Positions 33,288 through 42,681 of a stretch of DNA of 64,000 nucleotides are shown in pieces. Origin of the DNA: Fredinandcohnia onubensis (GTDB lineage: Bacteria; Bacillota; Bacilli; Bacillales; Bacillaceae_L); the NCBI RefSeq assembly GCF_002734285.1, contig NZ_NSEA01000024.1, positions 1 through 64,000 on the forward strand, written 5' to 3'. Each line of letters starts with the position of its first letter. Positions within the stretch are counted from its first letter, which is position 1. The notes below the pieces were generated by a model. The model searched no databases. It saw only the letters and a list, made by a program, of their open reading frames with translations, and had not been told where the DNA came from. The position numbers and the translations under genes were made by a program.

Positions 33288-33359
33288 TGGGACACGGGGA
33301 CAGGTCCCCTGTCCCACGAATCTAAAAAATGGGACGAGGGACCTGTCCCTTGAGTCCCA
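33288..33359. repeat. REP-like head-to-head pair
   Basis: A-type copy at 33288-33316 and B-type copy at 33330-33359, separated by 13 bases (CGAATCTAAAAAA). Together they can form one long hairpin between beta-galactosidase 2 and the EamA gene; the right copy ends four bases before the GGTGGAGG ribosome site. Confidence 0.88.
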
Positions 33360-33375
33360 ATAGGTGGAGGTTTAC

Positions 33376-34257
33376 ATGCGGAAATATTTTGGGGAAATAG
33401 GTCTTACGATAGTAGCCATCATTTGGGGAAGCGGGTTTGTGGCGAGCGCGGTGTCGCTGGAACATTATACACCTTATCAAATTCTAGCAATCCGTTTCCT
33501 AATTGGTGTTCTTTTGTTAAGTCTTGTATTTTTTAAGAAACTAAAACACATCAAAAAGAGTACGTTAATCAAGGGTTCGATCATTGGAATCTTTCTATAT
33601 TTAGCATTTGCTCTACAAACAGTCGGGTTAGTCTATACCACACCATCGAAAAATGCCTTTTTAACGGCGGTAAATGTGGTGATTGTTCCGATTATTGCAT
33701 TCTTTATCTTTAAACGAAAAATGGATAAGTTTGAGCTCTTTGGCGCAGTGCTTGCGATAACCGGAATAGGAGTGTTATCACTTCAGCTCTCAGGAGGCAT
33801 CAACTTTGGAGACTTCTTGACCTTGTTATGTGCGGTTGCATTTGCATTTCATATTTTCTACACGGCACAGTTTGTGAAAGATGAAGATCCAGTGCTATTA
33901 ACGGTGATTCAAATGGCGGCTGCCACGGTTTTGGGTTTCATCGTCGTCCTTTTCAAAGGAGAAATGAATTTTACGGCTAGTTTTGAAGGAGTATCGGCGG
34001 TTCTGTACTTAGGGATTTTCTCCACAACAATTGCGTTTTTACTGCAAACAGTCGCCCAGAAATTCACGACCGAAACAAATGCGGCCATCATATTATCAAC
34101 AGAAGCATTCTGGGGCATGGTATTCTCCGTTATCATTTTAAGCGAAGTGTTAACAACAAGAATGATCATCGGAGCCATTATTATTCTTGTAGCCATCATC
34201 ATTTCCGAAACAAAGCTTAAATTCATAAGGAAAAAAAGCTACAAAGAAGCAGTGTAA
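33376..34257 (+). CDS. EamA/DMT family transporter
   Basis: A 293-residue membrane protein with ten helices in two EamA repeats. IIWGSGFVASAVSLEHYTPYQILAIRFLIG is the typical first-repeat opening, and VGLVYTTPSKNAFLTAVNVVIVP the fourth-helix region. GGTGGAGG lies five bases before ATG 33376. It exports or imports small metabolites such as amino acids, but the substrate cannot be inferred. Its position between the galactosidase operon and the LacI gene may be accidental. Confidence 0.88.
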   Translation: MRKYFGEIGLTIVAIIWGSGFVASAVSLEHYTPYQILAIRFLIGVLLLSLVFFKKLKHIKKSTLIKGSIIGIFLYLAFALQTVGLVYTTPSKNAFLTAVNVVIVPIIAFFIFKRKMDKFELFGAVLAITGIGVLSLQLSGGINFGDFLTLLCAVAFAFHIFYTAQFVKDEDPVLLTVIQMAAATVLGFIVVLFKGEMNFTASFEGVSAVLYLGIFSTTIAFLLQTVAQKFTTETNAAIILSTEAFWGMVFSVIILSEVLTTRMIIGAIIILVAIIISETKLKFIRKKSYKEAV

Positions 34258-34383
34258 CAATTGATCATCTGTATTAAAATGGAAGTATTAACTTTATTCA
34301 TCAAAAGGTTCCAATTTATTTAAAGTAGATAAAATCAATGAGTATATAGGGATAATTTTAGTTTAATAAAGTTAAAGCCTCCG

Positions 34384-34436
34384 GCGGATGCCACGATTTT
34401 TCAAAGGAGTTTTTCGACCATTGTCGAAAAAAATCG
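34384..34436. other. Nested hairpin upstream of the LacI gene
   Basis: TTTTTCGAC-CATT-GTCGAAAAA (34410-34431) is a perfect 9-bp stem with a tetraloop, embedded in a wider CGATTTTT/AAAAATCG pairing (34394/34436). It is flanked by GC-rich CCTCCGGCGGATGCC and GGCGCAAATACGCC, unlike the local A/T-rich gaps. It may be a mobile-repeat remnant or a structured leader. Confidence 0.5.
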
Positions 34437-34483
34437 GGCGCAAATACGCCAAGGCGCATTTGAATATATAAAAGTGGGTATGA

Positions 34484-35488
<1,005 letters not shown>

Positions 35489-35494
35489 CCGATA

Positions 35495-35530
35495 ATCCGC
35501 GAAACGAACAAGTTTCGTGGATTTTTATTT
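35495..35530 (+). terminator. Terminator behind the LacI gene
   Basis: ATCCGCGAAAC pairs with GTTTCGTGGAT (35495-35522, one G-U), followed by TTTTATTT. Confidence 0.85.
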
Positions 35531-35630
35531 GTAATCCAATCGTATTTTGAATGTATTTCTCCTATTAAACCATCCTAATGATAAGGTGGTGACGGCATCG
35601 CCCCAAATCTTTTGAAAAGGTGTTTTATAT

Positions 35631-37250
35631 ATGTTGTTTTCAACTCAAGGTAGCTATGAGACAGAGTATCATTTATGGATGGTTATTCTTTCGATACTGA
35701 TTGGTATTTTTACTTCATATGTTGCCCTTCATTTAATAAAACGAAATATGAAAAGCGCAAAAAGCGATATGTTTTGGTTGTTTTCAGCCTCGCTTGTGAT
35801 GGGCGGGGGTGTTTGGGCGGTGCATTTTATCGGGATGCTAGCAGTCCATATAAACGTATCCGTCACGTACAATACCTGGCTTGTCCTTGCCTCTTTATTT
35901 CTAATTGTGTTTTTTTCGCTGCTTGCCTTTTCCCTTATCTCGAAAGGACAGCAAACGAAAACAGTGGCGATTAGTAGTTTATTGCTGAGTCTCGGTATTT
36001 TTGGGATGCACTTTTTAAGCATGCGTTCGATGCAAATGGAGGCCAATCTTTCCTATGCAACTCTACTTTTGTTGCTTTCTCTCTTAGCAGCGTTTATCGG
36101 ATCATCGGTGACATTCTGGCTATTTTCGAAATATAGAAATGAAGCTTGGTTTGGATTTGCCGGATCCATCTTTTTAGGCACAGGAATCGCAGGCATGCAT
36201 TACACTGGAATGAGTGCAACGACCTTCGAAAAAGTCGATTTTCATCACCAAGGTGGCCATTTAGGATATGTTTTATCTGGATATACAATCGCAACGGCTA
36301 TTACGATTTTTATTCTCATTCTGCTTGTATTGCTCCTTTTTCATGCAAGCAGCGACGACAGACTGAGAACTCGTTTATTAGTGAGTGAAGAACATTACAA
36401 GCGTTTAGTAGAATTGGCACCAGTTGGGATCACCATCCATAAGTTTGGCATAATTCATTATATCAATCCTACTGGAATGAAAATTTTAGGAGGCACGACT
36501 GCAAGGCAAATCGTCGGAAAGCATTTTCTCGACTTCATTCACCCCGATTATCATCAAATAATTAAAAATAGATGGAAGGCAATCCGAAATGATAAGCCGG
36601 TTGAAGCGATTGAAGAAAAAATGATTCGTGTGGATAAGCAGACCATTTATGCCGAAGTATCTGGTTTTCCATATGAAATGCAAGGGGAAACATTTGTCCA
36701 AGTGTTTTTTACAGACATTACTGCAAGAAAAGAAGTGGAGGAGATGATGCACCAGCTCGCCTTCCATGACCCTTTATCAGGCCTACCTAATCGGAGATAC
36801 TTTGCTCAAAAACTAAACGAAGCAATCGAGAGAGGACAACCTCTTTCATTATTATTTTTAGATCTCGATGGATTTAAAGCGATTAATGATACATATGGCC
36901 ATGATGTCGGTGACACCTTCATTCAACGAATATCATTGCGATTAAAGGAACTTTTGCCAGAACAGGGAATGCTGTCAAGGATGGCAGGGGATGAGTTTAA
37001 TCTGTTTCTTACGAATACAAATGTTGAGGAGACAAAGCAATTTGCTGAAACAATCATCCAGTCCATTCGGGAAGCCGTCATTATCGAAGACATTTCTGTT
37101 AGCGTGACCTCAAGCATAGGAATCGCCTTTTATCCAGAGGACGGCAATACAGCGCAGGTTCTTATGAAACATGCCGATATGGCCATGTTCGAAGCAAAAC
37201 ATAAAGGGAAAAATCAGTATTGTTTTTATTCAAGGCAAGGGGATTTGTAA
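35631..37250 (+). CDS. MHYT-PAS-GGDEF diguanylate cyclase
   Basis: A 539-residue membrane protein predicted to make cyclic di-GMP. Seven N-terminal helices carry MHYT repeats (WAVHFIGM, FGMHFLSM, AGMHYTGM at about 62-195), a putative sensor of O2, CO or NO through copper. A PAS domain covers about 255-370. The GGDEF domain (about 375-539) has the active-site form A452-GDEF in SRMAGDEF and the preceding DLDGFKAINDTYGHDVGD metal/nucleotide motif. The RxxD inhibitory site five residues before GGDEF is absent (EQGML), so product inhibition at an I-site is not expected. No EAL domain is fused. Confidence 0.92.
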   Translation: MLFSTQGSYETEYHLWMVILSILIGIFTSYVALHLIKRNMKSAKSDMFWLFSASLVMGGGVWAVHFIGMLAVHINVSVTYNTWLVLASLFLIVFFSLLAFSLISKGQQTKTVAISSLLLSLGIFGMHFLSMRSMQMEANLSYATLLLLLSLLAAFIGSSVTFWLFSKYRNEAWFGFAGSIFLGTGIAGMHYTGMSATTFEKVDFHHQGGHLGYVLSGYTIATAITIFILILLVLLLFHASSDDRLRTRLLVSEEHYKRLVELAPVGITIHKFGIIHYINPTGMKILGGTTARQIVGKHFLDFIHPDYHQIIKNRWKAIRNDKPVEAIEEKMIRVDKQTIYAEVSGFPYEMQGETFVQVFFTDITARKEVEEMMHQLAFHDPLSGLPNRRYFAQKLNEAIERGQPLSLLFLDLDGFKAINDTYGHDVGDTFIQRISLRLKELLPEQGMLSRMAGDEFNLFLTNTNVEETKQFAETIIQSIREAVIIEDISVSVTSSIGIAFYPEDGNTAQVLMKHADMAMFEAKHKGKNQYCFYSRQGDL

Positions 37251-37411
37251 AAAGCAGGAAGTAAGGATGTATTTTAAGTTGGATATAGTTAAAAGGTCTT
37301 GTATTTGAAATTTAAGGAGAGGGAATTATTGCCTATTTTTTTGAATTCTGTTGTATGCCCAAAATTTGGATACTATAATTAGTTTTTGAGTGGGTTTATA
37401 GGAGGAGAAAG

Positions 37412-38125
37412 ATGGAGAAAAAATGGGGAAGTATACTTTTTACTTTGGTATTAGCAATTCTACTAACAGCTTGTGGTAGTTCGGATGAAGCATCGAAAAA
37501 GAGCGAAAACCAGTCAAAGCCGTCTAATACGGACGTAGCAGAAAAAGAAACAAATACTCAGGAAGAAGACACTGAAACAAAAGAAACCGAAGAAAATAGT
37601 GAAGAAACAAATAGCAAGGAAGCAGAAGTTTTTAGAGCCTCTGGTGACGATGAGAAAGAAGAAGCACAACCTGCTGAAAACTTATTTGATTCAGACAAGG
37701 TATTTTATTATGATAATGACTCCATAGAGATTAAGCTTACGAATGCCTCTTTTGTAAAAGAATTTTCGGTTTCCAATCCGAAGCCCGATGATATTTGGGC
37801 AACACGCAGTACGAATGCAGATTCTCAAATCTATTTGCATCTAACAGGTACCATAAACAACGATACAACGGATATTTTTCACTATGGACACAAGCTTGCA
37901 CCAGTTAAATTCTTTTTACAATACGATGGCAAGCATGAGTTTGAAAGTTTAGCAGCAACAGAGGAAGAGGAAGGTACTAAATTCGGTGGGGCTAGTGTAA
38001 ATCCCCTAACAAAAGGGAATGTTCATATCTATTTCCAAGTTCCAACACCTGTTTCTGAAACAGATAAACCATTGGTCCTTAAAGTGCTTTTTGATGATGA
38101 GACAATTGAAGTGCCCATAAGATAA
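37412..38125 (+). CDS. Secreted lipoprotein with acidic linker, function unknown
   Basis: A 237-residue protein with a signal peptide and lipobox LTAC (Cys about 21). Residues about 25-90 are a low-complexity Glu/Thr/Ser/Lys-rich linker, likely extended in the cell wall. Residues about 95-237 form a compact beta-rich domain (KVFYYDNDSIEIKLTNASF, IYLHLTGTINNDTTDIFHYGHKL) resembling DUF4352/immunoglobulin-like domains of Bacillus lipoproteins. GGAGGAG lies before ATG. A terminator follows at 38138. I cannot assign a function. Confidence 0.8.
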   Translation: MEKKWGSILFTLVLAILLTACGSSDEASKKSENQSKPSNTDVAEKETNTQEEDTETKETEENSEETNSKEAEVFRASGDDEKEEAQPAENLFDSDKVFYYDNDSIEIKLTNASFVKEFSVSNPKPDDIWATRSTNADSQIYLHLTGTINNDTTDIFHYGHKLAPVKFFLQYDGKHEFESLAATEEEEGTKFGGASVNPLTKGNVHIYFQVPTPVSETDKPLVLKVLFDDETIEVPIR

Positions 38126-38137
38126 GAAAAATAAAGG

Positions 38138-38172
38138 AAAGCTGAGTGATGGTGTATGCTCGGCTTTTTTTA
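38138..38172 (+). terminator. Terminator behind the lipoprotein gene
   Basis: AAAGCTGAG (38138-38146) pairs with CTCGGCTTT (38159-38167), followed by TTTT. Confidence 0.8.
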
Positions 38173-38292
38173 TGTAAAATTGTAACTTTAGGAACTTTTG
38201 TGTAATTGATAATGCGAAAATGGTGTATTTACTTTTAAAATTTTTCGAATTCTGGTAACATATTGGCAATACATCCATCGGGGGAAACGCTA

Positions 38293-39210
38293 ATGAACAA
38301 AAAGACGGCGGGGCTTTCAATTGCAGCAGGTGCGGCTTTATGGGGCATTATCGGTTTATTTGTAAGCAATCTGTACGCAATTGGCTTTACGCCACTACAG
38401 GTTGTTGCTGTGAGAGCAATCGCAGCCTCTATTTTTCTCATTACATATGCTCTTTTGAGAAATCCGAGTGCCTTCAAAATGAAGCTAACTGACAGCAAAT
38501 ATTTTATTGGTACAGGAATTATAAGTATTGTCTTTTTTAACTGGTGCATGTTTGTAGCGATTGAGGAAACTTCTATTTCTGTTGCTGCGATTCTCCTTTA
38601 TACCGCACCAGCATTTGTCACGATATTTGCTAGAATTTTATTTAAAGAGAAACTCACCACACGAAAAGTCCTGGCACTTGTGGTAACTATTGTGGGCTGT
38701 GCTTTTGTTGTAGGAGTCTTTCCAAACTTTTCAGGTACAATTTCTCTCTTCGGTCTTGTGGTCGGAATCGGATCCGGATTTTTTTATGCGCTTTATAGCA
38801 TCTTTGGCAAGTTTGCACTTAAAAAATATGATTCTCTTACTGTCACGGTTTATACGTTTATTTTTGCTGCAGTTGCAGTAACACCATTTAGCGGGATATG
38901 GAAGGTAGCGAATCTATTTACGGATATAAAAGCTTGGATTTACATAGTCGGATTAGGATTTCTCTCAACGATGATGGCGTTTATCCTATATACAAAAGGC
39001 TTACAGTATATTGAGTCAAGCCGGGCTTCTATTATTGCTACGATAGAACCAGTTGTTGCAGCAATTATTGGCTTTTTTATTTTTCAAGAAACCTTGCAAA
39101 TGTGGCAATATGTTGGGATTATCATGGTGATTGCAGCTGTGATCATTGTTCAAGAAACAAGCGAAAAGCTCCCAAAAAAGGCTATGATCGAAAATGAGAC
39201 ATCTTTATAA
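38293..39210 (+). CDS. EamA/DMT family transporter
   Basis: A 305-residue ten-helix transporter with two EamA repeats: AAGAALWGIIGLFVSNLYAIGFTPLQVVAVRAI opens the first, and VVGIGSGFFYALYSIFGKFALKKYDSLTVT the second. ATG 38293 follows CGGGGGA at seven bases; an upstream TTG 38263 has no ribosome site. It resembles RhaT/YdcZ-type metabolite exporters only at the superfamily level, so the substrate is unknown. A small membrane-protein gene follows 18 bases later and may be co-transcribed. Confidence 0.88.
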   Translation: MNKKTAGLSIAAGAALWGIIGLFVSNLYAIGFTPLQVVAVRAIAASIFLITYALLRNPSAFKMKLTDSKYFIGTGIISIVFFNWCMFVAIEETSISVAAILLYTAPAFVTIFARILFKEKLTTRKVLALVVTIVGCAFVVGVFPNFSGTISLFGLVVGIGSGFFYALYSIFGKFALKKYDSLTVTVYTFIFAAVAVTPFSGIWKVANLFTDIKAWIYIVGLGFLSTMMAFILYTKGLQYIESSRASIIATIEPVVAAIIGFFIFQETLQMWQYVGIIMVIAAVIIVQETSEKLPKKAMIENETSL

Positions 39211-39228
39211 TCGAGGTGAAAAAATAAA

Positions 39229-39423
39229 GTGAATACGGCATTTACTATCGTCATTATCCTTGGAATCGTTGCATTAATTGGAACCATTTTAATAGCAGGA
39301 AAAGGGGACGCAAACTACCGTGAAAAAACCAAGAGAAACAGCATCACCCTGACCCTGATCTATACAATCGTGATTTTGCTCTCATTGATTGCGGTTGGCG
39401 TGTATATTTGGAGATATGTATAA
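39229..39423 (+). CDS. Small two-helix membrane protein
   Basis: A 64-residue protein with two membrane helices (about 4-22 and 41-61) joined by a charged loop GKGDANYREKTKRNS. GTG 39229 is preceded by GAGGTG at 39213-39218. It lies directly behind an EamA transporter and in front of a terminator. This layout matches small BshB3/YozE-neighbour-type Bacillus membrane proteins only loosely; I do not recognise the family. Confidence 0.7.
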   Translation: MNTAFTIVIILGIVALIGTILIAGKGDANYREKTKRNSITLTLIYTIVILLSLIAVGVYIWRYV

Positions 39424-39430
39424 ATCATTT

Positions 39431-39457
39431 AAAGTGTCCTTGCGGGCGCTTTTTTTA
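39431..39457 (+). terminator. Terminator
   Basis: AAAGTGTCC pairs with GGGCGCTTT over TTGC, then TTTTT. Confidence 0.8.
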
Positions 39458-39614
39458 GTTTGGGAGATATATTCGGGTGGATGCAGCAGAAAGGGATTAA
39501 ATGATTAACTCAACTGTAAACAACAAAAACAAAATAAATTTCAATAACATTTTATTGTAAAACGATAAAAAGTGTGGTAAATTAAATTGACAATAAATAA
39601 AAGAGGTGTAGGTT

Positions 39615-40106
39615 ATGAAACTAAGTTCAACACGTTTTTTAAGGTTGGCCGTTATTATAATAGGAATTCCCGTTTTAGCTCTCTGTATATTTGGGCTTCC
39701 ACAGGTTGTGAGTATCGCATTTAAAGAAGCAACAAATGGTGCGACATTGGGGTATATGGTACTTGGTATTTTAACTATCATGTATGTTTCGGCGATTCCG
39801 TTTTACGTTGCACTGTACCAAGCGTTTAAGCTTTTAAATTATATCGACAAAAACATTGCTTTCTCGGATCTATCAGTAATAGCTCTAAAGAAAATCAGAA
39901 CCTGTGCCATCACGATTTGTGGTTTATATGTATTAGCTTTACCATTCGTGTTTATCGTAGCAGAGTGGGATGATGCACCAGGCCTCGTATTACTCGGATT
40001 GGTCATTGTTGGTGCTTCAATGGTGGTTGCAGTCTTTGCGGCCCTACTCAAAAAACTTTTACAAGAAGCGATCAATATAAAAACAGAAAATGATTTAACG
40101 GTCTGA
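39615..40106 (+). CDS. DUF2975 domain-containing membrane protein
   Basis: A 163-residue membrane protein with four helices (about 12-30, 50-70, 98-117, 125-147). The middle cytosolic loop YIDKNIAFSDLSVIALKKIRTCAI is the typical DUF2975 motif. AGAGGTG stands before ATG. An XRE-family repressor starts ten bases downstream, the common pairing for DUF2975 proteins in Firmicutes. Function of the family is unknown. Confidence 0.85.
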   Translation: MKLSSTRFLRLAVIIIGIPVLALCIFGLPQVVSIAFKEATNGATLGYMVLGILTIMYVSAIPFYVALYQAFKLLNYIDKNIAFSDLSVIALKKIRTCAITICGLYVLALPFVFIVAEWDDAPGLVLLGLVIVGASMVVAVFAALLKKLLQEAINIKTENDLTV

Positions 40107-40116
40107 GGTGATAACA

Positions 40117-40326
40117 ATGGCGATAATAATAAATATTGACGTAATGTTAGCTAAAAGAAAAATGAGCGTAACAGAACTTTCGGAACGGGTTGGGATCACA
40201 ATGGCTAACCTCTCCATATTGAAAAATGGAAAGGCAAAAGCGGTTCGTTTTTCAACATTAGAAGCGATTTGTAAAGCCTTGGATTGTCAACCAGGAGATC
40301 TATTAGAATACCGAAGTGACGAATAA
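40117..40326 (+). CDS. XRE-family regulator (YozG-like)
   Basis: A 69-residue helix-turn-helix protein consisting of one Cro/C1 domain: MLAKRKMSVTELSERVGITMANLSILKNGKAKAVRF (recognition helix at about 27-40) and LEAICKALDCQPGDLLEY. It is coupled to the DUF2975 gene through the GAGGTG site that overlaps the upstream stop. It probably regulates its own operon. ATG 40117 is preferred over GTG 40108, which overlaps the ribosome site. Confidence 0.88.
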   Translation: MAIIINIDVMLAKRKMSVTELSERVGITMANLSILKNGKAKAVRFSTLEAICKALDCQPGDLLEYRSDE

Positions 40327-40330
40327 TGAA

Positions 40331-40390
40331 TGGTACAGGGGGACAGGTCCCTCGTCCCAAATGGGACAGTGAACCTGTCCCTATGACCCA
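40331..40390. repeat. REP-like head-to-head pair
   Basis: A-type copy (40331-40359) begins four bases behind the XRE stop; B-type copy (40362-40390) follows after two bases and precedes the uppS-like gene. The outermost bases (TGGTAC, GACCCA) differ from the family norm TGGGAC/GTCCCA. Confidence 0.88.
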
Positions 40391-40422
40391 CTGGAAAAAC
40401 AAATTTTTAAGGAGTTAAAAAT

Positions 40423-41184
40423 ATGGCAATGAGAATTCCTTTTTTTAATCAGAAACAAGCGAAAGAATCATTCGATTATCGTGAAGGTCAAACTCCGGAA
40501 CATATCGCAATTATTATGGATGGGAATGGCCGTTGGGCTCAGAAGCGGGGCTTGCCTAGAGTTGCTGGCCATAAGGAAGGGATTTCTGCCGTCTTAAAAA
40601 CTGTAAAGGCAGCAGTTAAATTTGATGTGAAGGTTTTGACATTATATACGTTTTCCACGGAAAACTGGAAGCGTCCAAAGCCTGAGGTAGAGTTTATTTT
40701 GAGGCTACCTAAGGAGTTTCTTCACCTTTATCTACCAGAACTTATTTCCAACAATGTACGGATTGAGGCGATCGGTGATATGGAGAATCTTCCGTCTCAT
40801 ACACGTGAAGCGATTCAGTATGCAATTGAACGGACGAAAGACAATGATGGACTTCTGCTGAATTTTGCCCTCAACTATGGAAGCAGGCATGAGCTTCTCC
40901 ATGCCATGAAAACAATGCTTAAAGACATTAACAATGATAAATTGAGCCTTGATGAGCTAGATGAACAGCAGTTTAATCAATACCTATATACAGCAGATCT
41001 GCCCGAGCCAGACTTACTGATTCGCACCGGCGGGGAAAAACGACTGAGCAATTTCCTCCTTTGGCAGCTGGCCTATACCGAATTCTGGTTTACCGATGTA
41101 CTGTGGCCCGATTTCGATGAGGAAGAATTCATGAATGCATTACAAGAATACCGACAACGCAAAAGAAGATATGGCGGAGTATAA
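40423..41184 (+). CDS. Isoprenyl transferase (UppS family), probable paralogue
   Basis: A 253-residue cis-prenyltransferase that lengthens FPP with IPP to the C55 carrier lipid used in wall synthesis. Motifs are complete: IIMDGNGRWAQKRGL (catalytic Asp, pyrophosphate site), TFSTENWKRP, NFALNYGSRHE and LIRTGGEKRLSNFLLWQ with YTEFWFTDVLWPDF. The length is normal. The usual uppS sits between frr and cdsA; here it stands alone, so this is probably a second copy. The ribosome site is AAGGAG with ATG 40423. It is bracketed by REP-like pairs on both sides. Confidence 0.9.
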   Translation: MAMRIPFFNQKQAKESFDYREGQTPEHIAIIMDGNGRWAQKRGLPRVAGHKEGISAVLKTVKAAVKFDVKVLTLYTFSTENWKRPKPEVEFILRLPKEFLHLYLPELISNNVRIEAIGDMENLPSHTREAIQYAIERTKDNDGLLLNFALNYGSRHELLHAMKTMLKDINNDKLSLDELDEQQFNQYLYTADLPEPDLLIRTGGEKRLSNFLLWQLAYTEFWFTDVLWPDFDEEEFMNALQEYRQRKRRYGGV

Positions 41185-41185
41185 G

Positions 41186-41246
41186 TGGTACACGGGGACA
41201 GGTCCCTCGTCCCAGTTGGGAAGAGGGACCTGTCCTTTGTGTACCA
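41186..41246. repeat. REP-like head-to-head pair, probable uppS terminator
   Basis: A-type copy (41186-41214) starts one base behind the uppS stop, B-type copy (41217-41246) follows. The ends TGGTACAC and GTGTACCA are complementary, so the 61 bases form one long stem, followed by TTTTTGTAG as in a terminator. Confidence 0.88.
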
Positions 41247-41319
41247 TTTTTGTAGATGAAGATTGATGAAAAACACCCTTTCCTACACTCGCCCATAAAC
41301 TGAAACCAGGGTGATGAAT

Positions 41320-42153
41320 ATGCGAAATCGGAATCAAATGGACATAAACTCTTATCATCAAAAGTATTTTCGTCCATCTTGCTTAAACGCTTTAAATCTA
41401 AGATTTAGCAGTTGGAAGTTCTTCGATCCATATTATGATAAAACACATGAGCAAATCCAGTTACCTCTAGAATTGACGAGAACCCCTGAAGATACACTTA
41501 TCAACTATTTTAGTATTTTACGGGAGGCAGCAAGTCTAGGAAAGAGGAGTTGCGGTTCAATCGGTAACGGTCAGATGCCATTTCCAATTGCCTATAATTT
41601 TTTGTCCGAAGCCTATCAAAATAAACTATCCTATGAAAAATATGTAGATTCGTTTGCTGGAATCGGGCATACGAGTTTGCTAAAGCTTTGTCGAGTACCA
41701 GATGGAAATGAGAAAATCAGATTCTTTTATGAAATTGAAACGATTGAGTTACGGGAAGACCTGATGGTTGAGTATTTTGGCTATTCTTATGGATTTATCC
41801 AGTTGGAACACGAAAAAGAAGGCTTTCGAATTTCGGATATGAGTAAGATAGGAGAAGATTTTCTATGTGCCCCATATCATGGCTGGGACCACGATGTAGA
41901 ATCCGTAGTAGGAATAAAATATGGCGAATGGTGCAAAATGATTCAACATTTGTACCCGACGGTTAAAAATGGATACATGAAAACGATTTGCTTCCATGGT
42001 AAGGATGGAACGGATTATTGTATTCTATTTTTTACATTAACAAATGGAACTGATGTTGAAATTGCTCAGTTTCGAAAAGTAGGAAATGAGCCTTGGAAAC
42101 AGGTTCACATCAAGCCTGAAGAAGATTGTATACCTAAACCTAAAAAGATTTAA
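41320..42153 (+). CDS. Conserved-looking protein of unknown function (277 aa)
   Basis: A soluble protein without signal peptide or membrane helices. Visible stretches are FSSWKFFDPYYDKT, a middle segment with many aromatic residues (SYGFIQLEHEKEGFRISDMSKIGEDFLCAPYHGWDHD, about 155-195) and a late FHGKDGTDYCILFFTLTNGTDVEI. The middle and C-terminal parts look like a small alpha/beta domain, but I recognise no family. AGGGTGA stands before ATG 41320. A terminator follows at 42162. Coding is supported by length, codon use and ribosome site. Confidence 0.7.
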   Translation: MRNRNQMDINSYHQKYFRPSCLNALNLRFSSWKFFDPYYDKTHEQIQLPLELTRTPEDTLINYFSILREAASLGKRSCGSIGNGQMPFPIAYNFLSEAYQNKLSYEKYVDSFAGIGHTSLLKLCRVPDGNEKIRFFYEIETIELREDLMVEYFGYSYGFIQLEHEKEGFRISDMSKIGEDFLCAPYHGWDHDVESVVGIKYGEWCKMIQHLYPTVKNGYMKTICFHGKDGTDYCILFFTLTNGTDVEIAQFRKVGNEPWKQVHIKPEEDCIPKPKKI

Positions 42154-42161
42154 TTACTTGT

Positions 42162-42194
42162 GCGGATTGCAAAATTAATGCAATCGCTTTTTTT
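42162..42194 (+). terminator. Terminator
   Basis: GCGGATTGCA pairs with TGCAATCGC (one bulged G), then TTTTTTT. Confidence 0.8.
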
Positions 42195-42310
42195 GTGGTT
42201 TACATTAGATACTTTTTAAAGTACTATTATGTCATGCGATATATCGCGATACATAATATCGAGGTACATAATAACGGTGTAAGATGTGGTGACAGGCTAA
42301 TCATCCCATT

Positions 42311-42339
42311 TGGGACAAGGGACCTTTCCCTGTGTCCCA
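42311..42339. repeat. REP-like palindrome, B orientation
   Basis: TGGGAC-AAGGGACCTTTCCCTGT-GTCCCA, 21 bases before the padR-like start codon. A copy of the A type closes the gene pair at 43864. Confidence 0.82.
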
Positions 42340-42360
42340 ACGAAAGAAGAGGTGTAAAGA

Positions 42361-42681
42361 ATGGCATATAATGGGGGACCGATGACGGAAGCGATGTACT
42401 ATGTTTTGCTTGCGTTAATGCATCCTAATCATGGGTATCAGTTGATGCAAGCCATTACGGAAGTTTCGAATGGCAGGGTGAAAATGGGCCCAGGAACTCT
42501 ATACGGAGTGCTCTCACGAATGCAAAAGGATGGCCTGATTTCATTAGCAGAAGATGATGGGCGACGAAAAACTTATGAAATTACGCCTGAAGGGGAGCAA
42601 GCATTACGGATGGAGTACAGCCGATTAAAATCTCAGATTCAGGATGGAAAGATTTTAGAGGGGGGTGACGAACATGAATAA
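42361..42681 (+). CDS. PadR family transcriptional regulator
   Basis: A 106-residue winged-helix repressor: LLALMHPNHGYQLMQAITEVSNGRVKMGPGTLYGVLSRMQKDGLI (about 15-60) followed by the wing and a C-terminal dimer helix GEQALRMEYSRLKSQI. It overlaps the following DUF2812 gene by eight bases. The PadR/DUF2812 pair is a recurrent two-gene unit in Bacilli, in which PadR is thought to control its partner. AAGAGGTG lies before ATG. Confidence 0.9.
   Translation: MAYNGGPMTEAMYYVLLALMHPNHGYQLMQAITEVSNGRVKMGPGTLYGVLSRMQKDGLISLAEDDGRRKTYEITPEGEQALRMEYSRLKSQIQDGKILEGGDEHE

Noticed and set aside
35550-35630. Possible c-di-GMP riboswitch before the GGDEF gene
   Set aside because: The leader is short and no conserved aptamer motifs could be found.
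40960-41060. GGE instead of SGE in the UppS motif as a sign of lost activity
   Set aside because: Functional UppS enzymes such as that of E. coli carry RTGGE at this place, so the residue is normal.
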